Source of the DNA: PGYR01 sp041595255
Lineage (GTDB): Bacteria; Bacteroidota; Ignavibacteria; Kapaibacteriales; UBA2268
Reading direction: 5' to 3'
Assembly (NCBI GenBank): GCA_041595255.1
Contig: JBFHKR010000091.1
Coordinates: forward strand, 1-10,160
Length of the DNA stretch: 10,160 bases
Below the pieces are notes generated by a model. It was not told the DNA's origin and searched no databases. It saw only the letters and a program-made list of their open reading frames with translations. Shown piece by piece: positions 1-6,542 of this stretch (positions are counted from its first letter, which is position 1; each line of letters begins with the position of its first letter). A program made the position numbers and the translations under genes.

Positions 1-45
1 ATTTCTGTATTTTTACGACTTCCAATGTTTCAACAATTGATGAAT

Positions 46-2415
46 ATGAAAACCCTTACTTTTTTAATAATACTATTACTTACTAATACACTCTTCACTA
101 AACAATGGGAAAATATATCTCGACTGAATGAGAATATTGGTCAACCAAATGGATTTATGTGTGATGGAAAAAACCTATTATTAATGAGTTATTCAGATAC
201 TTATATGATACTAACAAAATCAACAGACAAAGGTAAGACTTGGTTTGAACAATATAAAGTAGAAACGGAAGAAACTTTTGGTGATTTATTATTAGTTAGG
301 AACTCTATACTGATTGATAAAGATTATATTTATGCAACTTTTTGGGATCATAGAAAGTTAGCTAAAAGCATTGATGGGGGGCTAACTTTTAAGATGATTG
401 ATTTTGGTCCTGGTCCAAGTTTCTATCAGATTTGTATGTATAATAGGAATATCGGTATAGGAATGTCAGGTAGTAACATATATATGACTAAAGACGGATG
501 GGAGACTTACGATGAAATTTCAACTTCATTTAGTAGTACTTACTACAACCCAATATTTATAGATAATCATACAGTACAGTTTGCTACAAGTAGGAATAAA
601 TCCATAATTTTGATAAATTTTGATTTGAATGAAAAATTATGGGATGAAGTTTATGAATTTCCTGTAGAAGATCATTTTACATATTTAGATTTGAAATATA
701 CGAGAAATGGATTGGGGTTCTTAGCTGGATTACGAAGAAATGGGAATGGAGATAGAGCAACTGATGTGATGTTTCAGTCCACCGACTATGGTAAATCTTG
801 GTTTAAGACTATAGACCAAGATGTAGAACCACAATGGGGATTTAGTGATGTGTCTTTCAATGACACATTAAATGGGTTTGTTACAGGTCAATTTGGTAAG
901 ATAATGATGACCAATGACGGTGGAAAGAATTGGGATTATGTGCAGGATTTGGATTTTTATGTTGGACAAGATACTTCTTATGGTCCCTTTACAACAGAGA
1001 TACTTTGGATGGAAGATAAACCCTATATAATGTCTGATTTCAGAAATCTTTACAGTATAGTCACGGACTATTTCAAAATTTATGATAAATATAATATAAC
1101 TGGTAAAATCCTCAACAATGGTGCATCCGTATATGCACCTTTGAGGATTGATAATCTAGTTAAATACACTTTAGATGATGGCAGCTATGAATTTGATAAA
1201 ATGCCAACTAAGAAGTACACAGTCACCCCAGAACCTTCTGATTATTTTAGCTTCTCACCAGAAAGTATTGAAGTAGATGTCATAAATAGTGATGTGATTG
1301 CCGATTTCGAATCTACTAGAAAAAGATACGATATAGTCGGAAAGATAGATAATAAGATAAATGCTAATATTGAAGATTTGAAATTCCAAATTCAATATAA
1401 AACTAGTAATGGTTTTTTATATGTATTAGACACAATCGTGGGTTTAAGCAATGCTAACAATTTAGAATTAAAAGATGTAATTGCCACAGAGAATATCACA
1501 ATACGTGCTTTAGATGAAAATGTTGATTACAAAGTAATACCTAGTGAATATAATATTGACTTGAATCAAGATACACTATTGAATTATGAAATACTTGATA
1601 AAGACAAAAACTTTACTATAAGTGGAAGTGTAAAAATAAATGGAAAGGGAATTGGAGAAGTAAGTATTGTATTATATACAGTAGAACATCAGTTAGTTCA
1701 TACGGATAATCATGGTAATTTTAGGTTTTATAACGTAGATTCTGGTTATTGTAGTATATATAGAAATGATGGTATATCGGGTAAAGATGATTTTAATCCT
1801 AGAAACTATAGCCATTTTTACGTTTCTGAGCATATAGAACACATAAATTTTGAGAGTAGTAGTTTTGAATATTTAAGGATAAGAGGCAGAGTAACAGATA
1901 AAAATGGAAATGGTATTCCAAATATAAGAATATTACCTTTTGATAATCCATTTTTACCAAATTTGGATACATTCGGTGTTCGAACAAGAGTTGATGGACG
2001 TTATACAAGCGGCTTTTTCAATGTAAATTCGTTCCCTGAATCTTTTTATCTTAGCTTAAGTAATAAATATAACTATAGCCCACAATATAATATTGTTGAT
2101 AAAGATAAAAAACTCGATGGTTACGATTTCGTAATAGATACAGTAATTAGCAGTGTACCATACCGTATTACTGAACCAATCAATATTTATCCTAATCCTG
2201 CTAAGGATAGGATAAACCTTGATTTATCAAGCATAGGAAGGCAAGTCAATTCCATTTCAATATTTAATATTGATGGGAAATTAGTCAGGAAGGAAGATAA
2301 TATTAGTGAAAGTTTGAAGACTCTCGATACATCAACGCTAATAAAAGGCACTTACTATATTCAAATTGAAATAGAAGGAGGGTTAATAGATAGATATACT
2401 TTTATTAAAAATTGA
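46..2415 (+). CDS. Secreted BNR-repeat protein with type IX secretion sorting tail
   Basis: A large exported protein of about 789 residues, probably surface-attached or released by the type IX (Por) secretion system. The ATG at 46 gives a typical signal peptide (MK, then a hydrophobic run TLTFLIILLLTNTLF). ATGs at 25 and 40 are in frame but add residues before the MK. Residues about 20-340 carry BNR/YCF48-like motifs of the S-x-D-x-G-x-T-W type, at about 59-66 (STDKGKTW), 108-115, 147-155, 245-252 (STDYGKSW) and 289-296, suggesting a beta-propeller. From about 349 to 700 there are roughly four beta-sandwich modules of the carboxypeptidase-regulatory/SdrD-B-like kind, each opening with I-x-G-x-(V/I) and containing D-G-x-Y or N-G-x-F. 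The C-terminus, from about 709, has the sorting-domain signature: YPNP at 715-718, a GKLV turn, then L-x-K-G-T-Y-Y near 764-771 and a final FIKN. Ligand or substrate is unknown; BNR repeats alone do not show sialidase activity, and I see no catalytic signature. Confidence 0.85.
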   Translation: MKTLTFLIILLLTNTLFTKQWENISRLNENIGQPNGFMCDGKNLLLMSYSDTYMILTKSTDKGKTWFEQYKVETEETFGDLLLVRNSILIDKDYIYATFWDHRKLAKSIDGGLTFKMIDFGPGPSFYQICMYNRNIGIGMSGSNIYMTKDGWETYDEISTSFSSTYYNPIFIDNHTVQFATSRNKSIILINFDLNEKLWDEVYEFPVEDHFTYLDLKYTRNGLGFLAGLRRNGNGDRATDVMFQSTDYGKSWFKTIDQDVEPQWGFSDVSFNDTLNGFVTGQFGKIMMTNDGGKNWDYVQDLDFYVGQDTSYGPFTTEILWMEDKPYIMSDFRNLYSIVTDYFKIYDKYNITGKILNNGASVYAPLRIDNLVKYTLDDGSYEFDKMPTKKYTVTPEPSDYFSFSPESIEVDVINSDVIADFESTRKRYDIVGKIDNKINANIEDLKFQIQYKTSNGFLYVLDTIVGLSNANNLELKDVIATENITIRALDENVDYKVIPSEYNIDLNQDTLLNYEILDKDKNFTISGSVKINGKGIGEVSIVLYTVEHQLVHTDNHGNFRFYNVDSGYCSIYRNDGISGKDDFNPRNYSHFYVSEHIEHINFESSSFEYLRIRGRVTDKNGNGIPNIRILPFDNPFLPNLDTFGVRTRVDGRYTSGFFNVNSFPESFYLSLSNKYNYSPQYNIVDKDKKLDGYDFVIDTVISSVPYRITEPINIYPNPAKDRINLDLSSIGRQVNSISIFNIDGKLVRKEDNISESLKTLDTSTLIKGTYYIQIEIEGGLIDRYTFIKN

Positions 2416-2439
2416 TTATTACATTCGGGTAGTACAATT
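2410..2439 (+). terminator. Stem-loop over the stop codon of the secreted-protein gene
   Basis: AATTG (2410-2414) pairs with CAATT (2435-2439), and TATTAC (2417-2422) pairs with GTAGTA (2429-2434) with one G-U wobble. This leaves a 2-nt bulge and a six-base loop, ATTCGG. It sits at the 3' end of the first gene, where a terminator is expected. No U-tract follows (the next bases are A-rich), so it is not a canonical intrinsic terminator; it could be a 3'-end stabilising hairpin or chance pairing. Confidence 0.3.
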
Positions 2440-2503
2440 AATAAAAAACATCAAATAGATTCATAAATAATCCCCACTTTATAGCCATTTAAGTATTTTT
2501 ACT

Positions 2504-2511
2504 TATTTTTG
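2504..2511 (+). promoter_or_regulatory. Possible Bacteroidota-type -7 element before lpxC/fabZ
   Basis: TATTTTTG matches the TAnnTTTG consensus known for the Bacteroidota housekeeping sigma factor. It lies about 50 bp before the lpxC/fabZ ATG, in the 146-bp gap after the secreted-protein gene, where a promoter is needed. I found no matching TTG -33 box at the usual distance, and the motif is easily met by chance in such AT-rich DNA. Confidence 0.25.
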
Positions 2512-2561
2512 AGGATTGGTGTTTTATCAATTCTTCATTATTTATTTACGGCGCTTAGTTG

Positions 2562-3959
2562 ATGGAAAAACAAACAACAATTACGAATCCAGTCTCATTT
2601 GAAGGTGTAGGTCTTCACACAGGAAATAAAAGTAAAATAACATTCTGCCCTGCTCCTGCTGATTATGGTTATAAATTTATCCGTATGGATGCCAATCCTG
2701 AGTTAGAAATAGAAGCAGTAGTTGAAAATGTAGTTGACTTATCTCGTGGTACTACATTAGGTATAAATGGTGTAGAAGTGCACACAGTAGAGCACGTATT
2801 AGCTGCACTTGTTGGATTGAGAATTGATAATTGCCGTATAGAACTGACTAATAATGAACCTCCTGTAGGTGATGGTAGCTCCAAACCGTATGTGGAAGTA
2901 CTTGACCAAACAGAAATCGTAGAGTTAGAAGCAGAACGTGAGTATTTCGTAGTGGAAGAGAATATACGTTATACTGAAGATGCTCGAGGAGTTGACCTAG
3001 TCGCATTACCAAATCACGACTACCGTTTGACAGTATTAGTTGACTACGCAAACCCAGCTTTAGGTAGCCAACACACTGGTATATTTGATTTTGAAAAAGA
3101 ATTTAGAGCTGAATTTGCTCCAGCGCGTACATTCTGTTTTTCTCACGAGCTATTCGAACTTCATAGCCAAAACCTAATAAAAGGTGGTAGTTTAGAGAGT
3201 GCTATTGTGATAGTAGATGAGGATTTGCAAGACGAAAACCTTTACAAGATACAAGAAATATTCAAATTAGAACAAAAACCCAAGCGTGGCGATACCGGTA
3301 TTTTAGATGATCGTAAATTAAGATATAAAAATGAACCCGCTCGTCACAAACTTTTAGATATGATAGGAGACCTAACTTTAGTAGGTGCCCCAATGAAAGC
3401 CCAAATATTGGCAGCTAGACCTGGTCACGCTGCAAATATAGAATTAGCTAAAAAACTACGTGCAATCTATCTTAAAAAGAAAGAAGCAGATAAGTATAAT
3501 ATGAAAAAACGTAAGGGTTATAGTCTTGATATTAATCAGATTATGGACTTTTTACCCCATAGATATCCGTTTTTATTAGTTGATAGAGTAGTTGAGTTCG
3601 ACCCAGAAGAACGAAGAATACTGGGTTATAAGAATGTGACAATCAACGAACCATTCTTCAATGGTCATTTCCCGGGTAAACCAATTATGCCAGGTGTTCT
3701 AATTACAGAAGCAATGGCACAGATTGGTGGCTTATGTATGATGTTAGCCGACAATGTAAACCCAGAGGAAAAGATTGGATTATTCTCGGGTATAAAGAAT
3801 GCAAAATTCAGAGCTCCAGTAGTACCTGGTGATCAATTAGTATTTGAAGTGAAGATAATTAATTCAAGAATGGGCGTTTACTCTTTCGAAGGTAAGGCCT
3901 ATGTAGATGGTAAATTAGCAACAGAAGCAGAATTTTCTGCAGCATTAGTAAAAAGGTAA
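2562..3959 (+). CDS. lpxC/fabZ: Bifunctional LpxC deacetylase / FabZ dehydratase
   Basis: A fusion of 465 residues. The N-terminal part (about 1-305) is LpxC, the zinc-dependent UDP-3-O-acyl-N-acetylglucosamine deacetylase that commits the cell to lipid A synthesis. The C-terminal part (about 320-465) is FabZ, the (3R)-hydroxyacyl-ACP dehydratase. LpxC zinc ligands are visible as His78 (in VEHVLAAL, with the catalytic-base Glu77 beside it), His262 and Asp266 (in RHKLLDMIGD); His289 in RPGHAAN matches the catalytic histidine. FabZ shows LPHRYPFLLVD with catalytic His333, NGHFPGKPIMPG at 367-378, and catalytic Glu383 in ITEAMAQ. A short lysine-rich linker (about 304-318) joins the halves. Both are cytoplasmic. 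I chose the ATG at 2562 over an in-frame TTG one codon upstream. lpxA follows after 9 bp, so the two are probably cotranscribed. The fusion is established in Bacteroidota/Chlorobi and ties use of hydroxyacyl-ACP for lipid A and for fatty acids to one polypeptide. Confidence 0.97.
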   Translation: MEKQTTITNPVSFEGVGLHTGNKSKITFCPAPADYGYKFIRMDANPELEIEAVVENVVDLSRGTTLGINGVEVHTVEHVLAALVGLRIDNCRIELTNNEPPVGDGSSKPYVEVLDQTEIVELEAEREYFVVEENIRYTEDARGVDLVALPNHDYRLTVLVDYANPALGSQHTGIFDFEKEFRAEFAPARTFCFSHELFELHSQNLIKGGSLESAIVIVDEDLQDENLYKIQEIFKLEQKPKRGDTGILDDRKLRYKNEPARHKLLDMIGDLTLVGAPMKAQILAARPGHAANIELAKKLRAIYLKKKEADKYNMKKRKGYSLDINQIMDFLPHRYPFLLVDRVVEFDPEERRILGYKNVTINEPFFNGHFPGKPIMPGVLITEAMAQIGGLCMMLADNVNPEEKIGLFSGIKNAKFRAPVVPGDQLVFEVKIINSRMGVYSFEGKAYVDGKLATEAEFSAALVKR

Positions 3960-3968
3960 GTTTAGAGT

Positions 3969-4736
3969 ATGATACATCCTACTGCAATAATATCAGATAA
4001 AGCAACAATTGGTAAAAATGCAAAAATTGGTCCTAATGTCGTTATATATGACGATGTAGTAATAGGTGATAATGTAGATATTCATGCGAATGTTGTCATT
4101 TATAATGGTGCAAGGATAGGTAATAACAATAGATTTTTCCCTGGTGCTGTTATATCAGCTGCACCCCAGGATTTGAAATATAATGACGAGCCAACTAAAA
4201 CATATATCGGCGATGATAATGTAATACGTGAATACGCAACTATCCACCGTGGAACAACAGCTACTGAAAAAACAACTCTGGGTAATAATAATCTGATAAT
4301 GGCATATTGCCATATAGCTCACGATTGTAAGTTAGGTGATAATATTGTAATGGCAAATGCTACTCAGTTAGCAGGTCATGTTAGTATAGACGATTGGGTA
4401 GTAATAGGTGGCGTTGTGAAGATAACTCAATTCTGTTCCGTTGGTAAGCATACTATGCTTGGTGCAGACGCTAAGATTACTAAAGATGTTGCTCCATATT
4501 GTCTTTTAGGAAGAATACCAGCTCAAGTAGAAGGAATAAATAAAGTTGGGCTAAGTCGTCGTGGTTTTACCCAAGAAAAAATAAAAGAAATACAAAATTT
4601 TTATAATGTAGTGCTTTTCTCTGGTTATAACAATAGAGATGGTATAGCTAAATATTCTCAAAACAATGAGATAACCCCTGAGATACAAGAGTGTATAGAC
4701 TTTATTAACAATTCCAAACGTGGAATTCTTAGATAA
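3969..4736 (+). CDS. lpxA: UDP-N-acetylglucosamine acyltransferase LpxA
   Basis: LpxA transfers a (3R)-hydroxyacyl chain from acyl-ACP to the 3-OH of UDP-GlcNAc, the first lipid A step, in the cytoplasm; its product is the substrate of LpxC encoded just upstream. The 255-residue length is normal for the family. Residues 1-185 are hexapeptide repeats ([IV]-G-x-x-x-x) forming a left-handed beta-helix. Diagnostic segments are ISAAPQDLKY (63-72), EYATIHRGT (89-97), and CHIAHDC (114-120), where His118 corresponds to the E. coli catalytic His125. QFCSVGKH follows near 154-161. The C-terminal helical domain begins at about 190 (GLSRRGF) and ends with the family-typical RGILR. The ATG lies 9 bp after the lpxC/fabZ stop with only a weak purine-rich stretch (TTTAGAGT) before it. 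Acyl-chain preference cannot be read confidently by eye. Near its 3' end the coding strand forms a 7-bp stem (AATTCCA/TGGAATT, 4710-4727). Confidence 0.97.
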   Translation: MIHPTAIISDKATIGKNAKIGPNVVIYDDVVIGDNVDIHANVVIYNGARIGNNNRFFPGAVISAAPQDLKYNDEPTKTYIGDDNVIREYATIHRGTTATEKTTLGNNNLIMAYCHIAHDCKLGDNIVMANATQLAGHVSIDDWVVIGGVVKITQFCSVGKHTMLGADAKITKDVAPYCLLGRIPAQVEGINKVGLSRRGFTQEKIKEIQNFYNVVLFSGYNNRDGIAKYSQNNEITPEIQECIDFINNSKRGILR

Positions 4737-4782
4737 ATTTGTTACTTTTTGAACCTTTCATTTCCAGATGCGTATTATAAGC

Positions 4783-4802
4783 ATAGCAAAAAACTTTGCT
4801 AT
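4783..4802. repeat. Perfect 8-bp inverted repeat with 4-base loop
   Basis: ATAGCAAA, loop AAAC, TTTGCTAT, located 47 bp after the lpxA stop. The position fits the end of the lpx transcript, but no T-tract follows on the + strand (TACAGGAG comes next), so intrinsic termination is doubtful. The left arm recurs as a direct repeat (ATAGCAAAAA) at 4849-4858, so the right arm could pair with either copy. Confidence 0.5.
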
Positions 4803-4811
4803 TACAGGAGA

Positions 4812-4860
4812 CGTTTTTGATGTTAATGTGTCTATATAGTATAGACAAATAGCAAAAACG
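4812..4860. repeat. Nested inverted repeats (two-tier hairpin)
   Basis: The outer arms CGTTTTTG (4812-4819) and CAAAAACG (4853-4860) are perfect reverse complements. Inside them TGTCTATA (4829-4836) and TATAGACA (4840-4847) form a second perfect 8-bp stem with a 3-base loop, TAG. The two stems are separated by an asymmetric internal loop of 9 and 5 bases. As RNA this could be one extended hairpin; as DNA the inner 19 bp could be a protein-binding site. No U-tract follows on the + strand. Role unknown. Confidence 0.5.
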
Positions 4861-4983
4861 AAAAAACTAATCAAAATCTGGAATTCTTATTAACTCATTT
4901 CTATTGAATTAATGTTTAAAATATATTAACTTGCGAGCTTTTAATTTGTGAAAGCCAAGTTGATTTATATTTAGGCACAAGAA

Positions 4984-5012
4984 TTGTCTAATAAAATCTC
5001 AAGAGCTATAAT
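4984..5012 (+). promoter_or_regulatory. Sigma70-like promoter for the WbaP-like gene
   Basis: TTGTCT at 4984-4989 (4 of 6 to TTGACA), a 17-bp spacer, then a perfect TATAAT at 5007-5012. Transcription would start near 5019, giving a leader of about 48 bases before the ATG at 5067. This is the classical arrangement rather than the TAnnTTTG form usual in Bacteroidota, so it suggests either a lineage that uses classical -10 boxes or a chance match in AT-rich DNA. Confidence 0.45.
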
Positions 5013-5024
5013 ATGCACTGTTTA

Positions 5025-5041
5025 TACCTATTAAATAGGTA
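5025..5041. promoter_or_regulatory. 17-bp palindrome just after the predicted transcription start
   Basis: TACCTATT-A-AATAGGTA is a perfect 8+1+8 inverted repeat. It begins about 6 bp after the predicted start point of the 4984-5012 promoter and ends 25 bp before the WbaP-like ATG. Size, symmetry and place fit an operator for a dimeric repressor; as RNA it could form a 7-bp hairpin with a UAA loop near the 5' end. The cognate regulator is not in the window. Confidence 0.4.
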
Positions 5042-5066
5042 AGTTTCATTAATTTGATTGATTAGT

Positions 5067-6542
5067 ATGCAAACTCCAACGCTTAACGAATTATCAGAAC
5101 TACTGAAGTCAAATCAGGAAAGTGGTTATTCAATAAAGAAAGTTGCTCCTCGTAAAGTAATAGCTTCGGCTATACTAATGAGTTCCGATTCATTGATGAT
5201 TATTATATCAGTGTTAGCATCTGTATTTATTAGAAATCTTTTCTTCACTCCTGCTGCATCTTTTGATCTTTATCTAAAGATATTGCCGGTTATAGTACCT
5301 CTATTCTTATTAGCTTTCTATATGAGGGGACTTTACCCAGGGTTCGGTGTAGATGCAATAGAGGAAGTCAGAAATATATTCTACACTAATTCTATTATCT
5401 ACGGTCTAATGGCTGGATTTACATTCTTTGTGAATGATTTTTGGGATTTTTCTCGTCTATCTTTTCTATTATCATGGGCTATAACTTTTGCTATGATACC
5501 TCTTGGTAGATCTGTGATTAAGAAGATTTTTTGCGAAAAGTCATGGTGGGGAATTCCGGTCGTTATAATTGGTGCGGGTAATGCAGGTAAGGAAGTCATA
5601 AACTCACTCCGTAAACATAAAAAGCTAGGTCTGAGACCAATAGTTGCTATAGATGATAACGTAGATACTTGGGGCTATATTGAAGGAATTCCAGTAATTG
5701 GTGGTCTAGATGTAATACCCGAACTTCAGAAAAAGCTGAATATTGAGCAATCTATAGTAGCTATGCCTAATGTACAATCAGAGTTACAAAGAAAAATAAT
5801 ACTAAAATATTCTAAATATTTCGAAAACACAATAGTAATACCTTATTTATTCGGAATATCTACAATATGGGTTTCTTCTCGTGAGTTTGGTGGTATTCTT
5901 GGATTAGAAGTAAAACAAAAGTTACTTAATAAGACGGCACAATTCCAGAAGAGAGTATTTGACATAGTATTAGCTACAATTCTAACAATTTTGTCGATAC
6001 CTATTTTTGGTATACTTGCAGTACATATATGGTTAGATTCGAAAGGCAAAATCTTATTCAAACAAACTAGAATGGGCATCAATGATAGTAGATTCAAAAT
6101 AATAAAGTTCAGAACTATGCACACTGATGCTGAAGAAAGGCTAGCTGAATTATTAGAGAAAAATCCGAAGTTAAAGGCCGAATATGAAATATATCATAAG
6201 ATGAATGACGATCCTAGAATGACTAAAATTGGCAAATTCTTACGTAAGTATAGCTTTGATGAGTTACCACAATTCTGGAACGTAATCAAAGGTGAAATGT
6301 CACTAATCGGCCCTCGTGCTTATATCCCTTGGGAAAAAATCAAGATGAATGGTAATGACGAGATGATATTGCAAGTTAAACCGGGTATCAGTGGTCTGTG
6401 GCAAGTAACAGATAGAAACGATAGCAGCTTCGAAGAAAGAATAATGATCGATATTTATTATATTCGTAACTGGTCTATGTTCTTAGATTTATATATACTA
6501 GCTAAGACTATCAAAGTAGTAATCACTGGTAAAGGTGGGTAA
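5067..6542 (+). CDS. WbaP-type polyprenyl-phosphate sugar-1-phosphate transferase
   Basis: Starts assembly of a surface glycan (O-antigen, capsule or exopolysaccharide) by moving a sugar-1-phosphate from a UDP-sugar to undecaprenyl phosphate at the inner membrane. The protein has 491 residues from the ATG at 5067; an in-frame TTG three codons earlier is less likely. Order: a short cytoplasmic N-terminus, four hydrophobic segments at about 32-58, 70-88, 106-124 and 130-148, the WbaP-like phrase LYPGFGVDAIEEVR (89-102), a Rossmann-like domain with VIIGAGNAGKEV (166-177), and the catalytic domain from KRVFDI (295-300). That last part holds a membrane helix (301-322), FKQTRMG (331-337), FKIIKFRTM (343-351), the catalytic Asp-Glu pair 398-399 in DELPQ, GPRA (415-418) and PGISGLWQV. 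Length, LYPG motif and C-terminal DLYILAKTIKVV favour the WbaP subgroup over short PglC-type enzymes. The sugar cannot be told from sequence (galactose in Salmonella WbaP). The stop abuts the next gene's ATG. Confidence 0.92.
   Translation: MQTPTLNELSELLKSNQESGYSIKKVAPRKVIASAILMSSDSLMIIISVLASVFIRNLFFTPAASFDLYLKILPVIVPLFLLAFYMRGLYPGFGVDAIEEVRNIFYTNSIIYGLMAGFTFFVNDFWDFSRLSFLLSWAITFAMIPLGRSVIKKIFCEKSWWGIPVVIIGAGNAGKEVINSLRKHKKLGLRPIVAIDDNVDTWGYIEGIPVIGGLDVIPELQKKLNIEQSIVAMPNVQSELQRKIILKYSKYFENTIVIPYLFGISTIWVSSREFGGILGLEVKQKLLNKTAQFQKRVFDIVLATILTILSIPIFGILAVHIWLDSKGKILFKQTRMGINDSRFKIIKFRTMHTDAEERLAELLEKNPKLKAEYEIYHKMNDDPRMTKIGKFLRKYSFDELPQFWNVIKGEMSLIGPRAYIPWEKIKMNGNDEMILQVKPGISGLWQVTDRNDSSFEERIMIDIYYIRNWSMFLDLYILAKTIKVVITGKGG

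Larger units (their letters stand above)
4737..5066. other. Structured non-coding region between lpxA and the WbaP-like gene
   Basis: About 330 bp with no credible reading frame on either strand. The left part (4783-4860) contains perfect inverted repeats, listed separately. The right part (4984-5041) contains a sigma70-like promoter and a palindrome. Between them (about 4861-4983) I see only AT-rich sequence, apart from TGGAATTCTTA (4879-4889), which exactly repeats an 11-mer at the 3' end of lpxA (4721-4731). I see no tRNA-like fold. The region most likely ends the lpx transcript and starts the polysaccharide one; a small RNA or leader element is possible but unproven. Confidence 0.6.

Noticed and set aside
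46..1050. Sialidase activity for the BNR-repeat region
   Set aside because: BNR motifs occur in many propellers; I see no clear arginine triad or F/Y-R-I-P motif of sialidases.
1799..2008. Short - strand frame inside the secreted-protein gene
   Set aside because: No motif or plausible start context; explained by AT-rich coding sequence on the + strand.
4783..4860. Intrinsic terminators after lpxA
   Set aside because: The hairpins are AT-rich and no U-tract follows any of them on the + strand, so I kept them as repeats rather than calling terminators.
4737..5066. A tRNA or CRISPR array in the intergenic region
   Set aside because: No cloverleaf-like set of arms or CCA-type 3' end, and no regularly spaced repeats, can be found.
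5843..6124. Open frame on the - strand inside the WbaP-like gene
   Set aside because: It covers the conserved catalytic-domain start on the other strand; hydrophobicity is an artefact of the complementary membrane-helix codons.
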